Of a DNA stretch of 64,000 nt, positions 1 through 8,830 are shown in pieces. The notes beneath the pieces are model-generated. The model worked only from the letters and a program-made list of their open reading frames with translations. It made no database searches and had not been told where the DNA came from. Each line of letters opens with the position of its first letter. The stretch's first letter is position 1. Both the position numbers and the translations under genes were made by a program. The DNA is from Dyella_A sp049445995 (GTDB lineage Bacteria > Pseudomonadota > Gammaproteobacteria > Xanthomonadales > Rhodanobacteraceae). Location of the stretch: assembly GCF_049445995.1 (NCBI RefSeq), contig NZ_JBMSDZ010000007.1, positions 155,682 through 219,681 of the forward strand, given 5' to 3'.

Positions 1-478
1 GGTATTCGCCCGTCTCCTCGCGGCGCAGGCGCAGGCGCCGGGTCTGGCTTTCGAACGGGACGCCGTGCTCGTCCAGGAAGCGCAGCACGTCGTCCGGATC
101 GTCGGTGAACAGATGCAGGCACACGGCCGAGTGTGCGTCTGCCGTGCCCTCCAGCACTGCGCCGACCAGGCGCGGCTGGTAGGCGACGAGGAAGCGCATC
201 GCCTCGATCGCGGCCTCGCGGCAGCGGCGCACCCGCTGCGGCTGAGTGTCGGCATGGAAGATCCTCTGGTGTTCGCGCAGAGCCTGCGCGATCTCGTCGT
301 TGCGCGGCAGGCTCTGCGTGTCGAGGATGCCCAGTCGCTCGGACGCCTTGAGCTTGGCGTGATGGAAGTCGCGGATGCCGTGCTCGCTCATCAGGCGAGC
401 GGCTTCCTGGGCGACGCGCAGCCGGTTGCGCTGCAGGCGGTCATGGGCGTGGATGCGGTGGTGCTCGCCTCGGGCCAT
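1..478 (-). CDS. Conserved hypothetical protein, C-terminus cut by the window edge
   Basis: An uninterrupted reading frame starts with ATG at 478 and runs off the left edge after about 159 residues. The protein begins MARGEHHRIH and is rich in charged residues and alpha-helix formers. It has no signal peptide and no membrane segment. A later part, around YQPRLVGAVLEGTADAHS, resembles a nucleotidyltransferase-like family of hypothetical proteins that I recall only loosely from other proteobacteria, so no function is assigned. It lies 73 bp downstream of mrcA on the same strand and could be cotranscribed with it. The + strand frame over the same bases has no family features and is taken as its shadow. 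Confidence 0.6.
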   Translation of the reverse strand, partial: MARGEHHRIHAHDRLQRNRLRVAQEAARLMSEHGIRDFHHAKLKASERLGILDTQSLPRNDEIAQALREHQRIFHADTQPQRVRRCREAAIEAMRFLVAYQPRLVGAVLEGTADAHSAVCLHLFTDDPDDVLRFLDEHGVPFESQTRRLRLRREETGEY

Positions 479-551
479 GTCACGCTCCTCCTCATCGGGT
501 AGGTCGCCGCCCGTCGGGGGCGGCGGGCGCGGCACGATCCTACCCGGTACG

Positions 552-3074
552 TCAGAAAATGTCGTAGGCGTGCTGCTTGTCCTGCTCCTGCTGCTGGGCC
601 GCCTGCTTGCGCAGCTTGTCCAGGTCTTCCACCTTGAACATTTCCGGCATGGTGTTGGTGTCGCCCGCCGGCGCGGGCAGGCCGGTGCTGCGGTCGATGA
701 TGAGCGTGCTGATGCCCGGCGGCATGGAGAGCATGTTCTCCGGCAATCCCTTCAGCGCGCTGCCCATGTACTCCATCCAGATCGGCAGCGCGGCCTGCGC
801 GCCGAACTCGCCGACGCCGTTGGAGCGGCCGAGCGAGCTGAAATCGTCGAAGCCGACCCACACTGCCGTGGACAGGTCGCCATTGAAGCCGACGAACCAT
901 GCATCGCGATGGTCGTTGGTCGAGCCGGTCTTGCCGGCCAGGTCCTCGCGCCCCAGTGCGCGTGCCGCCGCGCCCGTGCCGCGCAGGATCACGTCCTTCA
1001 TCAGCGAGGTCACCAGGTAGTCATTGCGGATGCCGATCACATGCGGAGCGAGCACCGGCGGCGCCTGGGCGTTGTCGTGGGTGTCGCTGGGCAGTATCGC
1101 ATCGCCCACGACGGCCGCGCTGCCGCTGGCGGCCGGATCGGCGGCGGTGCTGGCGGCGGTTGCGCTTTCGGCCGGCGGCGGGCCGGGCGGACTGGTCTCG
1201 AGCAGGCGCTCCTGGCACGAGCGGCACGCCCGTGCCGGATTCGCCAGGTAAACCGGCTTGCCGTCGCGGTCGTCGATTTCGCGGATGAAATAGGGCTTCA
1301 CCAGGTAGCCGCCGTTGGCGAACACCGCGTAGCCCCGTGCCATGCCCATGGGCGATACCGAGGCGGTGCCCAATGCCATCGACAGGTTGGGCGGCAGCGC
1401 ATCGAGCGAGAAGCCGAAGCGGGTGGCGTACTCCCGCGCATAGCGCACGCCGATCGCGTCCAGCAGGCGCACGGACACCAGGTTCTTGGACTGCACCAGC
1501 GCCTCGCGCAGGCGGATCGGCCCGTCGAACTTGCCGTCGTCGTTGGACGGCGTCCACAGCCCGCCGGGCTTGGACGGGTCGGGCAGCGCCAGCGGCGCGT
1601 CGTTGACGATGGAGGCGGGCGTGAAGCCGCGATCGAACGCCGCCGAATAGATGTAGGGCTTGAAGCTCGATCCGGGCTGGCGGGCGGCCATCACGGCGCG
1701 ATTGAACTTGCTCTGCGCAAAGCTGAAGCCGCCGACCAGCGCCTGGATGGCGCCGTCCTCGGGGTCCACCGAGGTGAGTGCCCCCTGCACCTTGGGTATC
1801 TGCGCCAGTTCCCATGCCCCCTTGTCGTTGCGCGACACGCGGATGATGTCGCCGCGCCTGAGCACGCTGTCCACGCGCCTGGGCGGTGCGCCCACGCGCG
1901 AATCGCTGATGAAGGGGCGTGCCCAGCCCACGGCGGCCAGGTCGAGCGTGGCGCTGTCATGGCTGGACAGGTACACCGTGGCCGCGGTCGGCGAGACGGC
2001 GGTGACCACGCCCGGCTGCAGGCCGGAGACGCTGCTGTAGCCGGCCAGCAGGTTGTCGAGGGCGGCGGTATCTGCGCCGCCGGGCAGGTCGGAGTGCGCC
2101 TCGGGGCCGCGCCAGCCGTGGCGGCGGTCGTAGGCCACCAGGCCATCGCGCAGCGCGTCGACGGCGGCAGTCTGCCGCGCACTCTGCAGCGTGGTCTTCA
2201 CCACGTAGCCGTCGGTGAGTGCGTTGTTGCCCAGGCGGTCGAGCACCTGCCGGCGCACCATCTCGGCCAGATAGGGCGCATCGACCTCGATCGGCTGCTC
2301 GTGCGCGAAGGCGCCGTTGGGTTCCTTGATCGCCTGCGCGTACTCGGCCTTGCTGATGTAGCGGTGCTCGAGCATCTGCCCGAGCACCCAGTTGCGGCGG
2401 GCCAGCATGCGGGCCGGGTGATTGATCGGGTTGACCGCGGACGGCAGCTGGAAGGTCGATGCGATCGCGGCGCACTCGGCGATCGTCAGCTGGTCCAGCG
2501 TCTTGCCGTAGTAATACTCGGCGGCGGCGGCCACGCCGTAGGAACGGTGGCCCAGGAACATCTTGTTGAGGTAGAGGCCCAGAATCTGGTCCTTGGTCAG
2601 CTCGTTCTCCATGCGCACGGCAATGAAGATTTCGGTGAGCTTGCGCGAGTAGAGCTTCTCGGGGCTCAGGAAAAAGTTGCGCGCGACCTGCTGGGTGATG
2701 GTGGAACCGCCGGAGCCCTTGTCGCCGCCGGAGATGATCACGTGCCATGCCGCACGCGCGATGCCGTGCCAGTCGAAGCCCGGATGCGAGTAGAAATCGG
2801 CGTCCTCGGCCGACAACACCGCGTGCTTGAGGCGGTCGGGCACCTTGCCGATGTCGACCGGGATGCGCCGGGTTTCGCCGAACGTGGCAATCAGCTTGCC
2901 GTCCGCGCTCTCCACCCGCAGCGGCACCTGCATGCGGTAGTCCTTCAGCTCGTCGACATTGGGCAGGCGGGGGGCGATCAGCCAGTAGGCGACGCCGATC
3001 GCGGCTACGCCGAGCAGCAGTCCCGAGAAGGCCAGGATCAGTGCCCAGCGGAGCAGACGCTTGAAAATTCGCAT
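552..3074 (-). CDS. mrcA: Penicillin-binding protein 1A (bifunctional transglycosylase/transpeptidase)
   Basis: The 840-residue protein polymerises and cross-links peptidoglycan at the outer face of the inner membrane. An N-terminal membrane anchor (about residues 10-32) precedes a GT51 glycosyltransferase domain with the EDADF motif near residue 90 and GGSTITQQ near 123. An OB-like insert follows. The transpeptidase domain has SSFK with nucleophile Ser469, an SKN motif and KTG at Lys715. The length matches gammaproteobacterial PBP1A. The gene is divergent from pilMNOPQ, an arrangement also found in Pseudomonas and Xanthomonas. The ATG at 3074 starts MRIFKRLLRW. No clear Shine-Dalgarno is visible, but the start fits the membrane anchor. 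Confidence 0.96.
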   Translation of the reverse strand: MRIFKRLLRWALILAFSGLLLGVAAIGVAYWLIAPRLPNVDELKDYRMQVPLRVESADGKLIATFGETRRIPVDIGKVPDRLKHAVLSAEDADFYSHPGFDWHGIARAAWHVIISGGDKGSGGSTITQQVARNFFLSPEKLYSRKLTEIFIAVRMENELTKDQILGLYLNKMFLGHRSYGVAAAAEYYYGKTLDQLTIAECAAIASTFQLPSAVNPINHPARMLARRNWVLGQMLEHRYISKAEYAQAIKEPNGAFAHEQPIEVDAPYLAEMVRRQVLDRLGNNALTDGYVVKTTLQSARQTAAVDALRDGLVAYDRRHGWRGPEAHSDLPGGADTAALDNLLAGYSSVSGLQPGVVTAVSPTAATVYLSSHDSATLDLAAVGWARPFISDSRVGAPPRRVDSVLRRGDIIRVSRNDKGAWELAQIPKVQGALTSVDPEDGAIQALVGGFSFAQSKFNRAVMAARQPGSSFKPYIYSAAFDRGFTPASIVNDAPLALPDPSKPGGLWTPSNDDGKFDGPIRLREALVQSKNLVSVRLLDAIGVRYAREYATRFGFSLDALPPNLSMALGTASVSPMGMARGYAVFANGGYLVKPYFIREIDDRDGKPVYLANPARACRSCQERLLETSPPGPPPAESATAASTAADPAASGSAAVVGDAILPSDTHDNAQAPPVLAPHVIGIRNDYLVTSLMKDVILRGTGAAARALGREDLAGKTGSTNDHRDAWFVGFNGDLSTAVWVGFDDFSSLGRSNGVGEFGAQAALPIWMEYMGSALKGLPENMLSMPPGISTLIIDRSTGLPAPAGDTNTMPEMFKVEDLDKLRKQAAQQQEQDKQHAYDIF

Positions 3075-3238
3075 GATGTGGAGGTAGCGAGACCTGAGTC
3101 AAAACGTGCCAGAGTATAGATGTAGCACCATCGCCTGCAGGGTCCGGGGGGGCAGGGCGCAAAAAACAGGCCAGCGAGCCGAATGACCCAAATGTGTGTC
3201 CCATCACGCCACCGAGTCGAGAAAGTGGCCGTATACCG

Positions 3239-3267
3239 TTGCTATTACGTTAATTTTTGGATTTAAT
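3239..3267 (+). promoter_or_regulatory. Putative sigma-70 promoter of pilMNOPQ
   Basis: TTGCTA (3239-3244) and TTTAAT (3262-3267) are separated by exactly 17 bases in an AT-rich patch of the 248-bp gap between mrcA and pilM. The -10 box lies about 55 bases before the pilM start. No sigma-54 GG/GC signature was seen. The rest of the divergent gap (3075-3238) holds no gene. A TATACT-like box on the minus strand near 3116 could serve mrcA, but its -35 is poor. Confidence 0.5.
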
Positions 3268-3322
3268 GCCAGCGCACATCTGCCGGGAACCGGCTGGAGC
3301 GCCAGGGGAAGGGGGACAAACC

Positions 3323-4381
3323 GTGGGTCTTTTTACACCCAAGAAGCCGCCGCTTATTGGTGTCGACATCAGTTCGACCGCCGTCAAGCTGCTGCAGCTC
3401 AGCCAGGTCGGCGGCCGCTACCGCGTCGAGCATTACGCGGTCGAGCCACTGCCCCCCAATGCGGTTGTCGAGAAGAACATCGTCGAGGTCGAGGCGGTCG
3501 GTGAAGCGATCCGGCGCGCGCTGGCCCGCTCCGGCTCCAAGCTCAAGCACGCCTGCGCGGCGGTGGCCGGCTCCGCCGTGATCACCCGCGTGGTGCCGAT
3601 GTCCAGCGAACTGTCCGAGGACGATCTCGAAGGGCAGATCCAGGTCGAGGCCAACCAGTACATTCCCTACCCGATCGACGAGGTCAGCCTCGACTTCGAG
3701 GTGATGGGCCCGGTGCGCGACAACCCGGACATGAACAACATCCTGCTCGCCGCCTCGCGCACCGAGAACGTGGACATGCGTGTGGCGGCCCTCGATCTGG
3801 GCGGCCTTGCCGCCAGGGTGATCGATGTGGAGGCGTTTGCACTGGAGAACGCCTTCGCCATGCTGGCCGACCAGCTCAACGTCGGCCGCGATGCGCTGGT
3901 CGCCGTGGTCGACATCGGCGCGACCATGACCACCCTCTCGGTGCTGCGCAACCAGCGCACCATCTATTCGCGCGAGCAGGTGTTCGGCGGCAAGCAGCTC
4001 ACCGACGAAATCATGCGCCGCTACGGCCTCTCCTACGAGGAAGCCGGCCGCGCCAAGCGCAAGGGCGGGCTGCCCGAGTCCTACGAGACCGAGGCGCTGG
4101 AGCCGTTCAAGGAATCGCTGACCCAGCAGATCAGCCGCCTGCTGCAGTTCTTCTTCGCCGGCAGCGAATACAGCAAGGTGGATCAGGTCGTGCTCGCCGG
4201 CGGCTGTGCCTCGATCGAAGGTCTGGCGCCGATGCTCGAGGAGCAACTGGGCATCCCCTGCGTGGTGGCCAATCCGCTGGCGCGCATGTCGCTGTCCTCG
4301 CGCGTGCAGGCGCAGGCGCTGGCCCAGGACGCGCCGGCGCTGATGATTGCGGTCGGCCTTGCGCTCAGGAGCTTCGACTGA
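3323..4381 (+). CDS. pilM: Type IV pilus assembly protein PilM
   Basis: PilM is a cytoplasmic actin-like ATPase-fold protein that docks on the short N-terminal tail of PilN and links the inner-membrane alignment complex to the cytoplasm. The GTG at 3323 gives a 352-residue product starting GLFTPKKPPLIGVDISS, the standard PilM N-terminus. It has a purine-rich Shine-Dalgarno (around 3304-3315) at good spacing, so I prefer it to the upstream in-frame ATG at 3266 and GTG at 3257. Nucleotide-binding phosphate-loop features are visible in GVDISSTAVKLLQLS and in VVDIGATMTTLSVL. The stop overlaps the pilN start as ATGA, so translation is coupled. Confidence 0.95.
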   Translation: MGLFTPKKPPLIGVDISSTAVKLLQLSQVGGRYRVEHYAVEPLPPNAVVEKNIVEVEAVGEAIRRALARSGSKLKHACAAVAGSAVITRVVPMSSELSEDDLEGQIQVEANQYIPYPIDEVSLDFEVMGPVRDNPDMNNILLAASRTENVDMRVAALDLGGLAARVIDVEAFALENAFAMLADQLNVGRDALVAVVDIGATMTTLSVLRNQRTIYSREQVFGGKQLTDEIMRRYGLSYEEAGRAKRKGGLPESYETEALEPFKESLTQQISRLLQFFFAGSEYSKVDQVVLAGGCASIEGLAPMLEEQLGIPCVVANPLARMSLSSRVQAQALAQDAPALMIAVGLALRSFD

Positions 4382-5022
4382 TGGCACATATCAACCTCCT
4401 TCCGTGGCGTGCCGAGCGCCGCAAGCAGCGAGAGCGTGAATTCTTCATGCAACTGGGCGCGGCGGCGGCTGCCGCGGTGCTCTGCGTGCTGCTCTGGGGC
4501 TGGTGGATGGGCCTGCGCATCGACAACCAGAACGAGCGCAACGCCTACCTGCAGACCGAGATCAAGCAGCTCGACGAGAAGATCGCCAAGATCAAGGATC
4601 TGGAAAAGGTGCGCGACCGCCTGCTGGCGCGCAAGCGGATCATCGAACAGTTGCAGGCCAACCGCTCGCAGATGGTCCATCTGTTCGACGAGCTGGTGAA
4701 AACCATCCCGGCCAGCGCGCGCCTCACCGGCCTCAAGCAGAGCGGCGACTCGATGTCGCTCGACGGCGTGGCCCAGTCCAACGCAAGCGTCGCCGAATAC
4801 ATGCGCAACATCGAGTCGTCGCCGTGGATGGGGCATGCCGACCTGCGCAAGACGGAGAATCTCCACAAGGACGAGCGCATGCCCTACACCTTCGCGCTCA
4901 ACGTCTCGCTTAGCCGTCCCAAGGAGGATGCCCAGACCGGCAACGTCATGAGCGCGCCGGGCGCGGGCAAGGCGCCCGCCGCCACTGCGGCGAATCCGGC
5001 GAACGGAGGGGCCAAGCCGTGA
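4381..5022 (+). CDS. pilN: Type IV pilus assembly protein PilN
   Basis: This is a 213-residue bitopic inner-membrane protein. The N-terminal tail MAHINLLPWRAERRKQRE carries the conserved INLLPWR motif that binds PilM. One membrane helix (about residues 25-43) and a periplasmic coiled coil follow, then a ferredoxin-like domain that pairs with PilO. The C-terminal 25 residues are Ala/Gly/Pro-rich and probably disordered. The start overlaps the pilM stop by one base and the end overlaps pilO by four bases, so the genes are translated as one coupled unit. Confidence 0.95.
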   Translation: MAHINLLPWRAERRKQREREFFMQLGAAAAAAVLCVLLWGWWMGLRIDNQNERNAYLQTEIKQLDEKIAKIKDLEKVRDRLLARKRIIEQLQANRSQMVHLFDELVKTIPASARLTGLKQSGDSMSLDGVAQSNASVAEYMRNIESSPWMGHADLRKTENLHKDERMPYTFALNVSLSRPKEDAQTGNVMSAPGAGKAPAATAANPANGGAKP

Positions 5023-5669
5023 AATTTCTCGACGACCTGCGCAGCCTCGACCGCAACAACATCGGTGGCTGGCCCCAGTCCATCAAGATCTTCTTCACGG
5101 CGCTGCTGTTCGCCGTGATCGGATTCCTCGGCTGGTACCTGCACATCAGCGACCAGCAGGATTCGCTGCAGACGCTCGCCGGCAAGGAAGGACAACTCAA
5201 GCAGGAGTTCGCGCAGAAGCAGGCCAAGGCGGTCAACCTCGACGCCCTGCAGCGGCAGCTCGACGAGATGCAGGACATGCTGCGCCAGCTGCTGCGCCAG
5301 CTGCCGGGCAAGACCGAAATGCCCGAGCTGCTGGTGGACATTTCGCAGACCGCCCTGTCGGCAGGCCTCGAAGTGGACCTGTTCCAGCCGGGCGCCGAGA
5401 CGCCCAGGGACTTCTACGCCGAGGAGCCGATCTCGCTGCGCATGACCGGCACCTACCACCAGTTCGGTACCTTCATCAGCGGCGTCGCCTCGCTGCCGCG
5501 TGTGGTGATCCTCACGCTGCACGACGTGTCGCTCACGCCGAAGCAGGGCTCCACCAGCGGTCAGCTGGTCCTGCAGGGCACCGTCAAGACCTACCGTTAC
5601 CTTGACGACGACGAGACGTCCGATGGCAGGGCGGCCGGGGCGAAGGGCAGCAAGAGGGGGCGGAAATGA
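5019..5669 (+). CDS. pilO: Type IV pilus assembly protein PilO
   Basis: PilO is a 216-residue inner-membrane protein that forms a heterodimer with PilN and positions PilP and PilQ. The GTG start at 5019 overlaps the pilN stop. A cytoplasmic N-terminus with DRNNIGGWPQSIKI, typical of PilO, precedes one membrane helix (about residues 25-43) and a coiled coil (about 50-90). A ferredoxin-like domain follows, including the motif GTYHQFGTFISGVASLPRVV. The basic C-terminus is short and the stop overlaps pilP by four bases. Confidence 0.95.
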   Translation: MKFLDDLRSLDRNNIGGWPQSIKIFFTALLFAVIGFLGWYLHISDQQDSLQTLAGKEGQLKQEFAQKQAKAVNLDALQRQLDEMQDMLRQLLRQLPGKTEMPELLVDISQTALSAGLEVDLFQPGAETPRDFYAEEPISLRMTGTYHQFGTFISGVASLPRVVILTLHDVSLTPKQGSTSGQLVLQGTVKTYRYLDDDETSDGRAAGAKGSKRGRK

Positions 5670-6217
5670 GCCGGTCTTTCGCCATCAGGCATAACCGTGT
5701 GCTGCGCGCGGCAGCGCTGTGTGGCGCGCTGATCGCGCTCGCGGGTTGCACGCGGGGCATGTCCGACCTGCGCGACTGGGTCGCCAGGGAAAAGCTCAAG
5801 AAGGGCGCGCCGATCGATCCGCTGCCGGTCATCCGCACCTTCGAGACCTTCGAGTACAGCGACCAGGGCGACCGCGATCCGTTCAGTCCCAGCTCGGCCG
5901 AAACCCAGCCGGCCGCCACGTCGGCCACGGCGACGGGGCCGCGTCCGGACGAGAACCGCGTCAAGCAGCCGCTGGAGATGTTTGCCCTGGACAGCCTCAA
6001 GATGGTCGGCACGGTGGGCGCCGGTGCGAAAACCGAGGCGCTGATCAAGGATCCGGGCGGCGTCATCCATCGCGTGCACAAGAACGAATACATGGGCCAG
6101 AACTACGGCCGTATCACCGCGGTCAGCGACGATCACGTCGATCTCGTGGAACTCATCTCCAACGGTAATGGTGGCTGGATGGAGCGTCCGGCCAGCATCG
6201 CGCTCGGCGAGAAATAG
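5666..6217 (+). CDS. pilP: Type IV pilus assembly lipoprotein PilP
   Basis: PilP is a periplasmic lipoprotein that connects PilN/PilO to the secretin PilQ. The 183-residue product has a lipoprotein signal with lipobox LAGC and lipidated Cys28, then a flexible segment, then the compact beta domain with PLEMFALDSLKMVGTVGAG and GQNYGRITAVSDDHVDLVE, both characteristic of PilP. It overlaps pilO by four bases and ends 20 bases before pilQ, consistent with one pilMNOPQ transcript. Confidence 0.95.
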   Translation: MSRSFAIRHNRVLRAAALCGALIALAGCTRGMSDLRDWVAREKLKKGAPIDPLPVIRTFETFEYSDQGDRDPFSPSSAETQPAATSATATGPRPDENRVKQPLEMFALDSLKMVGTVGAGAKTEALIKDPGGVIHRVHKNEYMGQNYGRITAVSDDHVDLVELISNGNGGWMERPASIALGEK

Positions 6218-6237
6218 GAAACACAGGGGCTGATGCA

Positions 6238-8442
6238 ATGAGCAACCAAACCAAACCTGTTCAGGGCCGAATCATGCGCCACGCAAGCCGTTACCTGGCG
6301 ATGACCCTGCTGATGGCGGGCGCCTTCTGGGCGCAGTCCGTCGCGGCCGCCGCCGCCACCCTGAAGGACATCAGCTACGACGTGCTGCCCGGTGGCCGCG
6401 TCGAACTGCACATGAATTTCGCCCAGGGCCAGGTGCCTCAGCCGAGCATCTTCACGACGCAGACGCCGCCACGCATCGCGGTGGATTTCGCCGACACCGA
6501 CAATGCGGCGCCCCGCCATCTCGACATCGGCAAGGGTTCGACCTCCGGGGTGTCGGCGGTATCCGCCGGCGGGCGCACCCGCGTCGTGGTCGAGCTGATG
6601 CGTCAATCCAGCTACACCACGCGCGTGGCCGGCAACAGCCTCGTGCTGACGGTCAACAACGGCAGTGCCGCCCAGACCACCACCACCGCCGCGACGATCG
6701 ATCCGTCCAAGCGCCTGCCGTCTGCAAGCAGCGGTCCGGCGGTGTCGAACGTCGATTTCCGCCGCGGTCCGAAGGGCGAGGGTCGGGTGCTGGTCAATTT
6801 CAGCGGCCCCGGCGCATCGGCCAACATACGCACGGAAGGCGACAAGGTAATCGTCGATCTGGAGCACGTGAACCTTCCGGCCAGCCAGGCGCAGCGACTG
6901 GATGTGGCGGATTTCGCCACGCCGGTGCAGTCCATCGCGACGCGCGCCAGCGGCACGGGTGCGCAGATGGAAATCAGCACCAGCGGCAGCGTCGAGACGT
7001 CGTCCTACCAGTCCGGCGACCAGTACGTCGTCGAGATCGCGCCGAAGAAAAAGAATGTCGCCACCGACCAGCTCGCGAAAGGGCAGGAGCCGGTCTACAC
7101 CGGCAGCCGGGTCACCTTCAATTTCCAGGATATTCCGGTGCGCTCGGCCCTGCAGTTGCTGGCGGACATCTCCGGCCTCAACCTGGTTGCTTCCGACTCG
7201 GTGGGCGGCAGCGTCACGCTTCGCCTCGTCAACGTGCCGTGGGATCAGGCGCTCGATGTCGTCCTGCGCGCCAAGGGCCTGGACAAGCGGCGCAGCGGCA
7301 ACGTGGTGTGGATCGCTCCGCAGGCCGAGCTGGCCAAGTACGAACAGGATCTGGCCGATGCCCGGATCAAGGCCGAGGACAACGCCGAGCTGATCACCGA
7401 CTACGTGCCGATCAGCTACGGCAAGGCGTCCGACATCGCCAAGTTGCTCACCACCGAGAGCAAGCAGAGCTCCGGCGGCGGAACGGGTGCGAATACGAGC
7501 CGCGGGTTCCTCTCTCCTCGCGGCAGCGTGTCCTACGACGAGCGCACCAACACCCTGTTGCTGCACGACAGTCCCGACAACATCCGCGAGCTGCGCAAGC
7601 TCATCGCCGTGCTGGACAAGCCGGTGCAGCAGGTGCTGATCGAGTCGCGCATCGTGGTGGCAACGGACCAGTTCACCCGCGAGCTCGGCGCCAAGTTCGG
7701 CGTGCAGGGACGTTCCAACAACACCCAGTTCCAGAACGCGGCAACTGCCACGCCCAGCCTGCAGAGTGGCATTGGCGGCGGCAACGTGGTCTCGATCGGC
7801 GGCAATGACCAAGGCAACGGCACGGCGAGCGGATTGAACGTCAATCTACCCGCCGGCACGCCGGCCGGCAGCATTGGCCTTGCCATCCTCGGCGCCAACT
7901 ACGCCCTCGATCTCGAGCTCTCCGCGGCGCAGACCGAGGGGCGGGGCGAGGTCATCTCCAGCCCCCGCGTGATCACCGCCAACCAGCAGGAGGCCGTGAT
8001 CCGCCAGGGCCAGCAGATCGGCTATGTGACTTACCAGAACAGCGCCACCGGCGCCGCCGGCAGCGGCACGGCCACGGTGCAGTTCAAGGACGCGGTGCTG
8101 GAGCTCAAGGTGACTCCGACCATTACCGCGGACAACCGGGTCTACCTCAAGATCAACGTCAAGAAGGATGCCCTGGCCAAGTTCATCGATGCGCCCGGCA
8201 GCGGCCAGGTGCCGCAGATCGATACGCGCGAGCTCAATACCTCCGTCCTGGTCGACAACGGTCAGACGGTCGTGCTCGGCGGCATCTACGAGGTCACCAA
8301 GCAGAACTCCATCACCAAAGTGCCGGGCCTGGGCGACATTCCCGGCCTGGGCGTGCTGTTCCGCAAGACCTCGCGGCAGAACGACAAGGCCGAGCTGCTG
8401 ATCTTCGTGACGCCGCGCATCCTCAGCGAAACGCTGCAGTAG
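6238..8442 (+). CDS. pilQ: Type IV pilus secretin PilQ
   Basis: PilQ forms the multimeric outer-membrane channel through which the pilus leaves the cell. The 734-residue protein has a signal peptide ending near residue 38 and two AMIN peptidoglycan-binding domains (about 40-145 and 165-270). STN and secretin N0/N1 domains follow (about 285-470), then the C-terminal secretin domain with the VPGLGDIPGLGVLF motif near the end. The start at 6238 has AGGGG nine bases upstream; an alternative ATG 12 codons in (6274) would also leave an intact signal peptide. This is the last gene of the operon. Confidence 0.95.
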   Translation: MSNQTKPVQGRIMRHASRYLAMTLLMAGAFWAQSVAAAAATLKDISYDVLPGGRVELHMNFAQGQVPQPSIFTTQTPPRIAVDFADTDNAAPRHLDIGKGSTSGVSAVSAGGRTRVVVELMRQSSYTTRVAGNSLVLTVNNGSAAQTTTTAATIDPSKRLPSASSGPAVSNVDFRRGPKGEGRVLVNFSGPGASANIRTEGDKVIVDLEHVNLPASQAQRLDVADFATPVQSIATRASGTGAQMEISTSGSVETSSYQSGDQYVVEIAPKKKNVATDQLAKGQEPVYTGSRVTFNFQDIPVRSALQLLADISGLNLVASDSVGGSVTLRLVNVPWDQALDVVLRAKGLDKRRSGNVVWIAPQAELAKYEQDLADARIKAEDNAELITDYVPISYGKASDIAKLLTTESKQSSGGGTGANTSRGFLSPRGSVSYDERTNTLLLHDSPDNIRELRKLIAVLDKPVQQVLIESRIVVATDQFTRELGAKFGVQGRSNNTQFQNAATATPSLQSGIGGGNVVSIGGNDQGNGTASGLNVNLPAGTPAGSIGLAILGANYALDLELSAAQTEGRGEVISSPRVITANQQEAVIRQGQQIGYVTYQNSATGAAGSGTATVQFKDAVLELKVTPTITADNRVYLKINVKKDALAKFIDAPGSGQVPQIDTRELNTSVLVDNGQTVVLGGIYEVTKQNSITKVPGLGDIPGLGVLFRKTSRQNDKAELLIFVTPRILSETLQ

Positions 8443-8466
8443 CCGTCTGACGGCAAACGGACCGGA

Positions 8467-8500
8467 CTGGAGAAGGGCGGCTGATGCCGCCCTTCTCCAG
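8467..8500 (+). terminator. Strong hairpin ending the pilMNOPQ operon
   Basis: Perfect 15-bp arms CTGGAGAAGGGCGGC and GCCGCCCTTCTCCAG (8467-8481 and 8486-8500) enclose a TGAT loop, 24 bases after the pilQ stop. There is no U-tract, so intrinsic termination may be inefficient. mRNA 3'-end protection is an alternative role. Confidence 0.55.
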
Positions 8501-8510
8501 CTACCTGCCG

Positions 8511-8715
8511 ATCCAGCACAAGAACGGCATCTCGGCGCTGGCGCGGCGGCCATTGGGCATGTCGTACCACACGGCGTGGCTGCTCAAACGCAAATTGGCG
8601 CAGGCCATGGTCGAGCGCAGCAGCGAGCAGGTGCTGGGCGGCATCGTGCGGATGGACGATGCGTACGGGACGGCGAACGCCACGGCGCGGACGCCGCCGC
8701 GGCGTTGTCGGCTCG
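8511..8715 (+). pseudogene. IS1595-family transposase relic
   Basis: About 50 codons still read as the central part of an IS1595-type DDE transposase. The stretch contains KNGISALARRPLGMSYHTAW, then LLKRKLAQAMVERSSEQVL and then GGIVRMDDAY. This matches the family pattern KNGISALELKRxLGVSYxTAW...KLMQxM...GxVxxDDAYxGGE, with the first Asp of the triad in DDAY. Directly after DDAY the frame breaks. Continuations resembling GERHG and GRRGVVGSQ appear in the other two frames, which indicates frameshifts. No start, no C-terminal catalytic residues and no terminal repeats were found. The ATG at 8484 lies inside the pilQ hairpin and is not a real start. Confidence 0.6.
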
Positions 8716-8830
8716 CAACCCTGGATGCGTGATGTGGGCCTCGTCCATGACGAGCGGGCCAAGTGCAGCGTCGGACTAAACTTCCATGATGGAGCGTGGT
8801 CCCACGCCTGCTTCGAACATGGAAACCCGC

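Noticed and set aside
375..3119. Very long open frame on the + strand opposite mrcA (over 900 codons)
   Set aside because: High GC makes antisense frames stay open; no family motif, no ribosome site, and mrcA has all PBP1A motifs on the other strand.
3257..3322. Upstream in-frame starts for pilM (GTG 3257, ATG 3266)
   Set aside because: They would add 19-22 residues not found in PilM proteins; GTG 3323 has the good ribosome site and the family N-terminus.
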